This document shows, one piece after another, positions 33,359-40,125 of a stretch of DNA of 40,125 nucleotides (positions within the stretch are counted from its first letter, which is position 1; each line of letters begins with the position of its first letter). The DNA comes from Spirochaetaceae bacterium (lineage in GTDB: Bacteria > Spirochaetota > Spirochaetia > B11-G9): contig WGCU01000040.1 in NCBI GenBank assembly GCA_015493635.1, positions 1-40,125 of the forward strand, in the 5' to 3' direction. The notes beneath the pieces are model-generated. The model searched no databases and was not told where the DNA came from. It was given only the letters and a program-made list of their open reading frames with translations. Both the position numbers and the translations under genes were made by a program.

Positions 33359-34039
33359 TCATACTCTGTCAAAGAATTTTTTTTCATAAACTTCGCTTTT
33401 TTTTATGGACTTTCTAAACCAGTCCAGCAGGATATTGGTTTCCCGGCTTTTGTCTATCTCCCAGGGGATATCTGAACACCGAAGTTTGTACGTCAGATGG
33501 TGAAGAATGATTGCACAGGACACTGAAATATTATAACTCTCGACAAAACCGTACATGGGAATTTTAAGAAAGACATCCGCATGTGAAAGCACATCATCAG
33601 AAAGGCCGTGCATCTCTGTACCGAAAAAGAGGGCTGCTTTCCCTGCGGCTACATCAAAATCTTCAAGGTCTACATCGTTACGGTGAGGAGTTGTGGCAAC
33701 AATTCTATATCCATCCTTCTTAAGCCCCTCTATTATTCGTAATGTATTTACTTTTTCAGAATCATACCGGTGCAGGGTCAGCCACTGGCTGCTCCCGAGG
33801 GCAACTCCGGGATTAACCCGGTACTTGTTCCTGTTCTCAATGATATGAACATCCTGCAGACCGAATGCATCACAGCTTCGTAATACCGCACTTGCGTTAT
33901 GGGGTTGAAAGATATCCTCTAAAACAATGGTGAGATAATCTGTTCTCCATGCAAGAACCCGTTTCATTTTCTCAAGACGTTCTGGGGTAACAAAAGAGCT
34001 GAAAAACTCAGCAAGCTCCCGGTCTGTATCCTTATGCAT
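33359..34039 (-). CDS. trmH: TrmH-like SPOUT RNA 2'-O-methyltransferase
   Basis: A 226-residue methyltransferase with the SpoU/TrmH motifs: motif 1 PHNASAVLRSCDAFG, motif 2 ALFFGTEMHGLSDDVL and motif 3 IPMYGFVESYNISVSCAIILHH. The motif set matches TrmH, which makes Gm18 in the tRNA D loop; rRNA is another possible substrate. The C-terminal extension is basic (FRKSIKKSEVYEKKFF). Its start overlaps the preceding GHKL-like gene by 8 bp. Confidence 0.85.
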   Translation of the reverse strand: MHKDTDRELAEFFSSFVTPERLEKMKRVLAWRTDYLTIVLEDIFQPHNASAVLRSCDAFGLQDVHIIENRNKYRVNPGVALGSSQWLTLHRYDSEKVNTLRIIEGLKKDGYRIVATTPHRNDVDLEDFDVAAGKAALFFGTEMHGLSDDVLSHADVFLKIPMYGFVESYNISVSCAIILHHLTYKLRCSDIPWEIDKSRETNILLDWFRKSIKKSEVYEKKFFDRV

Positions 34040-34715
34040 AGGAAAATTCTCGAACCTGCTCCTCCACAGGAACAGATGCTTCTTTTAAATTTAATTCCAA
34101 AGCGGATATCGTTTGGTCTTTATAGGAATAGATACGAAATTTAGGATGAATAAATCCCATATTTTTTAGCATCTGGGAAATCATGACAATACCAAGTCCC
34201 GCCCCTTCACTGAAATCTTCCAGCTCGGGATATGTACGTGCCAGATCCGTTGATTTTTTAGCAATTGCAAATTTGGTATTAATTTTCCGCTCCTCTTCTC
34301 TCGTTAAAGGTACATTGTTCCTTATGGCCATCATCAACACCGAATCTCTGCGCATGAAGTAAAATTTAAGAAAGAGCCCCTCATTCTTTAACGCTGTATG
34401 GTACTGTTCCATGTTGGCAATTACCGATTCTTTAAACCCTTTCATTCCTTCTTCATAGTCCAGAGGGTCAGTAATAGCAAGCCCCTTTTTCCGGAAATAT
34501 ATCCGCTTGGTATTCGCTTTGTGGGCATTACCCGCGAGCTCATGAATACAGTACGAAAGCTTATTCTGTAACTGGTCTATTCCAATTTCATCCAGATACA
34601 TGGAAAGAATTCTGTCAATATATCGCCGCTCCCTGACGAAATAAGAATAGGTAGTCAGAGAGAGTATTCTTGAATTTTTTATTGCATAATCAACAGTTTC
34701 CAGATTAAAAGCCAT
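34032..34715 (-). CDS. GHKL (HATPase)-like protein of unknown function
   Basis: The 227-residue protein contains pieces of a histidine-kinase-type ATPase fold: an N-box-like CIHELAGNAHKAN (57-68, E59 and N63) and a G2-like EGAGLGIVMISQML (170-183). The G1 box, which should have Asp-x-Gly, reads AIRNNVPLT (130-138), so ATP binding is doubtful. I infer a regulator related to the anti-sigma kinases, possibly in the partner-switching group beside it. It is divergent from the phosphatase gene and followed by trmH with an 8-bp overlap. AAGGAT precedes the ATG. Confidence 0.6.
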   Translation of the reverse strand: MAFNLETVDYAIKNSRILSLTTYSYFVRERRYIDRILSMYLDEIGIDQLQNKLSYCIHELAGNAHKANTKRIYFRKKGLAITDPLDYEEGMKGFKESVIANMEQYHTALKNEGLFLKFYFMRRDSVLMMAIRNNVPLTREEERKINTKFAIAKKSTDLARTYPELEDFSEGAGLGIVMISQMLKNMGFIHPKFRIYSYKDQTISALELNLKEASVPVEEQVREFSYA

Positions 34716-34865
34716 CGAGGATCCTTTTACACATGTGATTCATATCGGCACCCGGGACTATAAAATAAAGTAGCTGAATTGTACAGATAAAAGGGAAAAT
34801 TATCTGGATATTGTGATCAAACCTGTGGTAGTATAGGGTATTGCTGTAGTTTTTGGAGTTTTTGG

Positions 34866-37031
34866 ATGAGAATACGGGTAAAATTAACCCTTATGGAAAT
34901 GATAGTAGTTGCTGGTTTTATCGTTGCCATTACTGTCCTTTTCTATTACAGCAGAATTATCATTCAGTTAAAGGATTTTGAAATTCAATCCCAGAAGGTT
35001 TTATCATCCCTTGAACAGATAGAGCTACGAGCGAACGGTCTGTTGACAACTGGCAGTGATATCGTCGATCTCAAACATGATCTTGTAGACAAAATTGCCG
35101 ATTTCAATACAGGAGTGGGAAAACTCCAGCACTACAAAGTCGTTTCCTATCTGCCTGCTGCTGAAAAAAAACAGATGCAGGATCTTATTCATCAGTGGAA
35201 CCGGATGTATGAACTCTACTATCTTTCCGTTTTTAAAATACTTGACGCAATTATCGCCACTCCCCATCTGAACGATTTCGGCAATATAGGTATTCTTAAT
35301 ATCCGCGACAAGATGTATAAAACGCGAATTATTTCCGATAAAGAACTCCGCACCTTCTACCAGCTGGAAGGCGGGGTTCTGGTAATGAATCAGAAAACAT
35401 CCGACTATGCAACCAAGGGCAGAACCTACATGGAAAAAATAAAGGTTGTGTTTGATCAAGCCATACAGAAAAGCACCTATACAGCCGCAGGAATCGGCGG
35501 TCTTTCTATTCTTTTAGCTCTCTCTGCCATGATCCTTTTTGCCCGGAGAATGGGGAAACGGATCGGTCTTATGCATAATGCCATACAATCGGTAGCGGAA
35601 GGAGATTTCTCAAAAACCCTGGTCATTAAATCAAAAGACGAGTTTGAAGATTTTGCCCGGAACTACAATGCTCTTAAAGAAGAGCTGTGGAGTAAACTTG
35701 ACTCCGTACTGGACTTTATGAAAGAGATCGGTGGTTCCATTTCTCTGGGAAATTTGTACAGCCTTGATAAAATACTGGAAATTGTTATTAAATCTGCGGT
35801 AAAAAATACATCTGCCGATGCCGGTGCTATTTTCATGATCAGTGAGGAAGATGAAACTGTCGTCGAAAAACGGACAGCCATGGGATATCTTCCCCCGCTC
35901 ATCTCCATTCCGGAAGAAAAAACAGGCAGCCAGGAAGATATTGAAGAATATGAAGCCGAGCATCCTATTGCTCTGGGAGAAACCCTTATTGGTGAAGCAA
36001 TTATAAACGGGGAAAGCATACTCGTACGAAACTCCCGGGATAGTGATGAACTTAAAGATCATCAGGATCCCGGTTCTTCTCTCTATATCAGCTCCCTGGC
36101 TGTTGTTCCCCTTGTTATAACAGGGCGGGTACTGGGAGCTATCGTTATTGGTAAAACAACGGAAAATACCAGTTTTACCGATATTGACTTCAGCCACTTG
36201 AAGACCTTCAGTGACTATGCTGCGTTAACCATAGACAATATGTTTAATTATCAGGAGCTTGTGAACAAGAGCGAGCTTTACCGGGAAATCAAGGTAGCCG
36301 CTGATATTCAGAAGAATCTTCTTCCCGTCAGAATCCCGGATTCTAAAGCTCTTGACGTTTCAGCGTTCAGCAGAGCAGCCAAGGGTGTCAGCGGTGATTA
36401 CTACGACGTATTCAGGCTGACAAAAGATAAAGTTGCGGTGCTGATCTGTGATGTTGTCGGGAAGGGTGTTCCCGCCGCCCTTCTTATGGTCATGATACGA
36501 ACCATTATCCGCCTTGTTTCTTCACCTGCACGTAACGCGGCTGAGATACTGACTATTCTCAACAGAGGTATAACAAGCAGAATAGAGGTAGACCAGTTTG
36601 CAACCATGAGTATCATTATCTTTCATGAGAAAACAGGTGAAGTTGAGTATGCGAATGCGGCTCATTCTCCTCTGCTGCATTATAAAAAACGGTTCAGCAG
36701 ATTTACCGAAGTTGATGCCCCGGGGCTTCCCATCGGAATTGAAAGCAAAGAACACTACAAACAGGAACTTTTTAAAACAGAGAAAGGGGACATTCTCATC
36801 TTTTATACTGACGGAATTACTGAAGCCCGGAATGCCAAACACGATGAATATTCCCAGTTTTCCCTGCAGCGTATTATTAAAAATAACGCAGACCTTCCTG
36901 CTGCCAAACTTGTTGATCTTGTAAAGACCGATCTTGGAAACTTTGTGGGGTTAACTGCGCAGCATGATGACCAGACCATAATTGTAATGAAGATAAAACA
37001 ATCTACTGAAAACGCAGGGTCAGCGTTATAA
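34866..37031 (+). CDS. Membrane HAMP-GAF-PP2C (SpoIIE/RsbU-type) serine phosphatase
   Basis: A 721-residue membrane protein. One membrane helix (about 10-32), an extracytoplasmic sensor region (33-203), a second helix (about 205-226), a HAMP domain (227-280), a GAF domain (about 300-460), a coiled coil leading to AREIQ-like KVAADIQKNLLP (477-487), and a PP2C phosphatase domain (about 490-710) with Asp ligands in SGDYYD (509-514), CDVVGKG (528-534), YTDGITEARN (647-656) and DDQT (701-704). Such phosphatases dephosphorylate an RsbV-type STAS protein, freeing it to bind an RsbW-type kinase. The likely partners lie 1-2 kb downstream on the other strand. GGAG lies 7 nt before the ATG. Confidence 0.9.
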   Translation: MRIRVKLTLMEMIVVAGFIVAITVLFYYSRIIIQLKDFEIQSQKVLSSLEQIELRANGLLTTGSDIVDLKHDLVDKIADFNTGVGKLQHYKVVSYLPAAEKKQMQDLIHQWNRMYELYYLSVFKILDAIIATPHLNDFGNIGILNIRDKMYKTRIISDKELRTFYQLEGGVLVMNQKTSDYATKGRTYMEKIKVVFDQAIQKSTYTAAGIGGLSILLALSAMILFARRMGKRIGLMHNAIQSVAEGDFSKTLVIKSKDEFEDFARNYNALKEELWSKLDSVLDFMKEIGGSISLGNLYSLDKILEIVIKSAVKNTSADAGAIFMISEEDETVVEKRTAMGYLPPLISIPEEKTGSQEDIEEYEAEHPIALGETLIGEAIINGESILVRNSRDSDELKDHQDPGSSLYISSLAVVPLVITGRVLGAIVIGKTTENTSFTDIDFSHLKTFSDYAALTIDNMFNYQELVNKSELYREIKVAADIQKNLLPVRIPDSKALDVSAFSRAAKGVSGDYYDVFRLTKDKVAVLICDVVGKGVPAALLMVMIRTIIRLVSSPARNAAEILTILNRGITSRIEVDQFATMSIIIFHEKTGEVEYANAAHSPLLHYKKRFSRFTEVDAPGLPIGIESKEHYKQELFKTEKGDILIFYTDGITEARNAKHDEYSQFSLQRIIKNNADLPAAKLVDLVKTDLGNFVGLTAQHDDQTIIVMKIKQSTENAGSAL

Positions 37032-38166
37032 TATTCAAGCCCCTTTCCGGAAGCTGATTGATATTTGCTTCAAAATAGATCTGCTGCTCCCTGCAGGCCT
37101 CATCCATAAACGAAAGATAGTAGAGCCCCAGATCAGATCCCATTTTTTCTTCCGTTTCATCCTGATAATAATCAAGAAGTGATTTCTTTCTGATGTCAAC
37201 GGATTTCTTATCGTTTATATCCTGCTTCAGCTTCTGATATTCCTGGTCTTTGTTAAAAATAACAATCTGAAACTTGTTTCCCGTTCCGATTGACGTCCGT
37301 GCACTGTGAATGATCCAGGAAAGTGTTAAAAATTCCTGGTGTTTATCCAGGTATTTTAACAGTTCTGTCCGTACAATTTCGTTGGAAAGTATTTTATTGA
37401 TATCCACTTTGTTTTTATAAATCCTGCTGGAAAGCTGCTTCAGCTGACTAAGTTCCGCGTTTATTGAAAACTCCATAATCATTAGTGAAAGATATTCCGC
37501 TATCTTTGCCTTCTCAATATAAGTGGAAAGATTTTTAATAATACTGAGAAACAGTGAATCAAAATCACCGTATTCTTCAGAAACAGACAGAACATACCAG
37601 GTAAATGCATCAACATTATCCAGATACTTCATCCCGAGCATTTTTAGTTTAGCTTGCTCTTCCTTAGGGCTGGAAGATTCCGGCAGCATGGAAAGAGCCT
37701 TGACTGTTATCTCATTCTTGTATCTTCCGATTTTGTCATCCAGACCGATGGTAAGCTTCCCGTTTGCATCAAACCGCTTTATTGTCGTCTCGTCAAGTAT
37801 TTTCTTGGGGTTTGCACGGTTCCAGTGTGCCACAAAGGTTGTTTTCAAAACTCTGGAAAGAACGTATGTATTGAATCTTTTATAGAGGATTCCATAAAAA
37901 ATAAGCTTGGAGGTATCCATTATTTCACTGCGCTTAACGGTAAATGCTGTTCTGACAACCTCGATTCTTGAAGCATAGTCTGCAACAATCATACGCTGTA
38001 CAGATGCCGCGGTATACTGACTGAGACTGATACCATACCCTATAGTATTATCTGAAAGACGTTGTTTCTCTAGTCTTTTATTATGTGTCCGGAAAAAAAG
38101 TATCCCTTCATCCGTCAGCGTTAATCGCAAAGGTAAATTTATCTGAGGATTCTTCTTTCCTTCCAT
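37003..38166 (-). CDS. Hypothetical protein with remnant GHKL-like C-terminus
   Basis: I do not recognise the first 200 residues of this 387-residue protein. In the rest, YLSLMIMEFSINAELSQLKQL (225-245, E232 and N236) resembles an N box, and GSDLGLYYLSFMDEAC (343-358) resembles a G2 box, with FQIVIFN (299-305) between them. The G1 Asp-x-Gly is not present. I infer a degenerate GHKL protein working with the RsbW/RsbV pair directly upstream, 29 bp from rsbW. It converges on the phosphatase gene with a 29-bp overlap. Confidence 0.6.
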   Translation of the reverse strand: MEGKKNPQINLPLRLTLTDEGILFFRTHNKRLEKQRLSDNTIGYGISLSQYTAASVQRMIVADYASRIEVVRTAFTVKRSEIMDTSKLIFYGILYKRFNTYVLSRVLKTTFVAHWNRANPKKILDETTIKRFDANGKLTIGLDDKIGRYKNEITVKALSMLPESSSPKEEQAKLKMLGMKYLDNVDAFTWYVLSVSEEYGDFDSLFLSIIKNLSTYIEKAKIAEYLSLMIMEFSINAELSQLKQLSSRIYKNKVDINKILSNEIVRTELLKYLDKHQEFLTLSWIIHSARTSIGTGNKFQIVIFNKDQEYQKLKQDINDKKSVDIRKKSLLDYYQDETEEKMGSDLGLYYLSFMDEACREQQIYFEANINQLPERGLNIITLTLRFQ

Positions 38167-38195
38167 TCCTTACCTTTCCTACTGTATTAAAGAGG

Positions 38196-38744
38196 CTATC
38201 TATTTAACTCAAGGCCGTATTTCTTTTTCCCGAAATTTTTATACACAGCTATACAGTTCTTCTTATTGTTAAAGACAACACCACCGTCCCAATATTCCAG
38301 CGCTGCGAAAAGAGCGTTGCCGCCGTCATTCTCATTACTTTCCTCAGTCCGGAAAGCAAAATATTTCTCCATCTCCTCAAAATTCTGACTCGCGAAACAT
38401 TCATTCCGTTTTTTGTTGAATTCATTCCACTCTTCCAGTTTCTGGAAACCCTTTCCTTCATCTTCAACAATGACATGTGCATGATCAATACTGAAATCCG
38501 CCCAGACACGAACCTTCTTGTTAATATCATTTTTATTTCCATGACGCACAGCATTCTTGATAAGCTCACTTATCTGCTGTTCAAGAAGGTTGATTTCTTT
38601 TATTTCCGGGGGAGCTTTCTGTACGATAAGCATTGAAAAAAAGCGTACCTGTCTGATATCGGAAGGGAATTCCTTAAAAAAGTACCCCTCTCTTTGAAGT
38701 AATGCATTATTATCATCAATTATTATCTCTTTTTCCGTTTCCAT
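38196..38744 (-). CDS. rsbW: RsbW-like anti-sigma-type serine kinase
   Basis: A 182-residue GHKL ATPase. The N box ISELIKNAVRHGNK (58-71), the G1 box VIVEDEGKGF (91-100) and the glycine-rich NDGGNALF (139-146) are present, so ATP binding is likely. RsbW-type kinases hold a target (usually a sigma factor) and phosphorylate an RsbV-type antagonist. It lies 20 bp after the rsbV-like gene. The target is unknown because no sigma factor gene lies in the window. A long charged insert (KKRNECFASQNFEEMEKYF) separates G1 from G2. Confidence 0.82.
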   Translation of the reverse strand: METEKEIIIDDNNALLQREGYFFKEFPSDIRQVRFFSMLIVQKAPPEIKEINLLEQQISELIKNAVRHGNKNDINKKVRVWADFSIDHAHVIVEDEGKGFQKLEEWNEFNKKRNECFASQNFEEMEKYFAFRTEESNENDGGNALFAALEYWDGGVVFNNKKNCIAVYKNFGKKKYGLELNR

Positions 38745-38764
38745 TCTGTTTTCCTTTTAAAACT

Positions 38765-39103
38765 TTAAGATTCAAGCTGTGCGACTGCTTCCCTTAAAGA
38801 GGGAACTATCGGAAAATAATGAGTCAATTTAGTAAGGCGGATTACTTTCTCAACAGAACCGTGTACATTAACAATTTTCAACTTTTTCTGTGCTTTTTTA
38901 ATAGTACTGTAGATGTGTATCAGAACACCTATACCGCTGCTGTCGATATAATCAACCTTTGCTAAATCCAGTACAAAAAGTCCAATACCCTTGGCAAGCA
39001 TCTTTGCAACAATATTTTTTAGTTCAAACGCACTGTAAAGATCCATATCTCCGATAACTTCTACTATATAGACGGAAGAGTATTTCTTTAATTTAATCTC
39101 CAT
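38765..39103 (-). CDS. rsbV: RsbV-like STAS anti-sigma-factor antagonist
   Basis: A 112-residue STAS protein. VLDLAKVDYIDSSGIGVLI carries the phosphorylatable serine of the DSSG motif; the remainder (VVNVHGSVEKVIRLTKLTHYFPI) is typical of the family. Unphosphorylated RsbV binds RsbW and frees the kinase target. It is first in the leftward operon (rsbV-rsbW-387-residue gene), with candidate promoter TTGACG-N17-TAGGTT. Confidence 0.88.
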   Translation of the reverse strand: MEIKLKKYSSVYIVEVIGDMDLYSAFELKNIVAKMLAKGIGLFVLDLAKVDYIDSSGIGVLIHIYSTIKKAQKKLKIVNVHGSVEKVIRLTKLTHYFPIVPSLREAVAQLES

Positions 39104-39142
39104 AACCCACCCTAGTGTATTGCGTTAATCATTGTGCTATAA

Positions 39143-39171
39143 AACCTATCACTATATGACACTCCCGTCAA
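39143..39171 (-). promoter_or_regulatory. Candidate promoter of the rsbV-rsbW operon
   Basis: On the minus strand TTGACG (39166-39171), a 17-bp spacer and TAGGTT (39143-39148), about 40 bp before the rsbV ATG. Confidence 0.4.
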
Positions 39172-39235
39172 GTAGAGATTTTAGAGCATTTTTACCATAT
39201 TGGGTTACTATGTTTTTACTATGGTTTTTCTCTTC

Positions 39236-39264
39236 TTGACCAGAGTCTTATTACGAATTAAACT
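39236..39264 (+). promoter_or_regulatory. Candidate promoter for the small secreted protein
   Basis: TTGACC (39236-39241), a 17-bp spacer and TAAACT (39259-39264). AAGGA follows 7-8 nt before the ATG at 39284. Confidence 0.45.
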
Positions 39265-39283
39265 GGAAGAGAAGGATATACAC

Positions 39284-39745
39284 ATGAAAAAATTTATTGT
39301 TGCAGTTTTCCTGCTTGGATCAGTTTTTACACTCTCTGCCCAGAGTAATATTAATTTCGATATAACTCTAAAAAAGATTTCGACTCTTGTTACCGAAGGG
39401 AAAACTGATGTTATCAACCCGAATCAGTTCATGGTTATCGAAGGAACCGTTTCCGCCCGGGAAGTTCTTAACCCTGATAAAAATAAATTTTCTGCTGTTC
39501 TTGAACTTAGCGCGGGACAATGGGAAGGGACTGAAAAGATTGATATCTACCACTGCTATGTCCGGCTTGACGGCAGCGAGTTTGTTCCCATGATCCCAGT
39601 CCGACGGTCACGGAAACCCAACCCCGCGGAAATTAAACTTAATTCAAAAGTACTCATCCTTGCCAAATATCTCGGCTACAACGAAGACGAAAAGGGCAAC
39701 AAAATCCCCGTCCTTCAAGGAATCAAGGTACGCAAAGGGCTGTAA
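39284..39745 (+). CDS. Small secreted protein of unknown function
   Basis: A 153-residue exported protein: signal peptide MKKFIVAVFLLGSVFTLSAQS, then a beta-rich domain (VIEGTVSAREVLNPDKNKFSAVLELSAGQWEGTEKIDIYHCYVRLDG) and a basic C-terminus (GNKIPVLQGIKVRKGL). The core looks like an OB-type or related small barrel, but I do not recognise a named family. The start is ATG 39284, chosen for the signal peptide and the AAGGA upstream; a longer start at 39200 is not supported. It stands alone, divergent from the rsbV operon. Confidence 0.7.
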   Translation: MKKFIVAVFLLGSVFTLSAQSNINFDITLKKISTLVTEGKTDVINPNQFMVIEGTVSAREVLNPDKNKFSAVLELSAGQWEGTEKIDIYHCYVRLDGSEFVPMIPVRRSRKPNPAEIKLNSKVLILAKYLGYNEDEKGNKIPVLQGIKVRKGL

Positions 39746-40008
39746 GCACTCTCTGTTAAGTTTTCTCCTCCACAAGCATCCGTCTACACTGGATATTTCG
39801 CCTGCCCAATACGCTCTATGCTGGTTCTGACTCGTGTAACAGATGGTATATCACCATTAAAATCCAAAAAAGAAGGGGTTATTTATTGAGGATAACGGAC
39901 GTTAACGATAATTCTTGTCAATTTTCTTTTGGGTTCCGTTACTTCTTAAACCATATACATTATTTAAAATAGTAGATGGGTGTACGACAATTTTGTTTTT
40001 CACCATCG
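39746..40008. other. Gene-free stretch between the secreted protein and the transposase
   Basis: I see no supported gene here. A + frame from about 39757 to 39971 is open for some 70 codons but has no usable early start and no recognisable family. The stretch holds an inverted palindrome TAACG-GA-CGTTA (39893-39904) and the left arm of a 9-bp inverted repeat (GTTAACGAT, 39901-39909) whose right arm overlaps the transposase stop. Confidence 0.5.
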
Positions 40009-40013
40009 TTAAC
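39901..40013. repeat. 9-bp inverted repeat beside the transposase end
   Basis: GTTAACGAT (39901-39909) and ATCGTTAAC (40005-40013) are perfect inverted copies 95 bp apart. The right arm contains the transposase stop codon. A similar ATCGTTTAAC lies at 40116-40125. They may be part of an element end or remnant; a role is not shown. Confidence 0.35.
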
Positions 40014-40125
40014 CGGCTTTTCGTTCATCCATAAAGTTTTCATATCTTCCGCTGAGTCTTGAACATCGAAGGGCAATAATGCTGTTGGCTCCCCGGACCG
40101 TCCAATGCATCCCCGATCGTTTAAC
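40009..40125 (-). mobile_element. C-terminal end of a transposase, cut by window edge
   Basis: The minus frame is open from the right edge to a TAA at 40009-40011. It encodes RSGMHWTVRGANSIIALR followed by CSRLSGRYENFMDERKAG, which closely resembles the C-terminal tail of DDE transposases of the ISKra4-like group (a GMxW..GAN....LR....SGR.E pattern). Only the last 38 residues are in the window, so whether the element is intact cannot be seen. The family name is from memory. Confidence 0.6.

Noticed and set aside
39757-39971. An open + frame of about 70 codons after the secreted-protein gene
   Set aside because: It has no standard start apart from a TTG near its end and no recognisable domain; it could be chance or a remnant, so I did not call it a gene.
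39901-40125. Integron attC sites, suggested by the GTTAAC and GTTTAAC motifs
   Set aside because: The core boxes do not fit GTTRRRY/RYYYAAC except one partial match at the very edge, no inner paired boxes were found, and the adjacent frame is a transposase tail, not a cassette array.

Overview
The window reads as a spirochaete chromosome (class Spirochaetia, close to Treponema or Spirochaeta and its relatives) of moderate GC. The evidence is gene content and order: recX-rpsI-rplM followed by uvrD, which I recall also lies together in Treponema pallidum; a complete Bat (aerotolerance-type) operon; a LolA-like and an OmpA-family protein implying an outer membrane; and several conserved proteins of unknown function. 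This is reading from memory, not a database result. Genes are densely packed and run in blocks on both strands.

Layout. 1-10.3 kb, minus strand: a run of genes read right to left, namely a TPR/zinc-ribbon protein, a LolA-like protein, RodZ-like, RimO, UvrD/PcrA helicase, a degenerate PLP-transferase-like protein, a small membrane protein, L13, S9 and RecX (cut by the left edge). 10.4-11.8 kb, plus: tRNA-Leu(CAA), then a secreted protein whose start codon lies 4 nt after the tRNA, then a SMUG1-type uracil-DNA glycosylase. 11.8-18 kb, mixed: a hypothetical, an OmpA-family protein, a DEAD-box-derived pseudo-helicase with an RNA-binding tail, a membrane protein, a metallo-beta-lactamase-fold hydrolase, a DksA/TraR-type zinc-finger protein, and infA. 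17.6-25.3 kb, minus: one tightly overlapping operon of MoxR ATPase, DUF58, a Bat accessory protein, BatA, BatB, BatC, a BatD/TPR/SH3 fusion and an Smr protein. 25.4-27.1 kb, plus: a PHP phosphatase and an HD-GYP protein. 27.1-32.0 kb: an IclR regulator divergent from a heterodimeric ABC exporter pair. 32.0-34.7 kb, minus: an MFS (UMF1/Atg22-like) transporter, TrmH and a GHKL-like protein. 34.9-39.1 kb: a partner-switching signalling group (membrane HAMP-GAF-PP2C phosphatase, RsbW-like kinase, RsbV-like STAS protein, and two degenerate GHKL-like proteins). 39.3-40.1 kb: a secreted protein, about 260 bp without a gene, and the C-terminal end of a transposase running off the right edge.

How the genes work together. 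The first block joins ribosome proteins and ribosome modification (L13, S9, RimO) to DNA repair (UvrD, RecX) and envelope or shape functions (RodZ, LolA-like). The Bat operon would form a MoxR-driven VWA-protein complex in the envelope. The partner-switching group would convert an extracytoplasmic or GAF-sensed signal into release of an unknown target through RsbV and RsbW; no sigma factor gene is present here.

The most notable points are the enzyme-derived proteins that have lost catalytic parts but keep intact frames (pseudo-helicase, PLP-like protein, GHKL-like pair), the tRNA-to-CDS junction that predicts a leaderless mRNA, a short duplication of the rpsI tail inside recX, a possible L13 autoregulatory hairpin, and seven of seven convergent gene pairs that abut or overlap without a visible terminator. 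I did not find a clear new multi-gene defence or mobile system.
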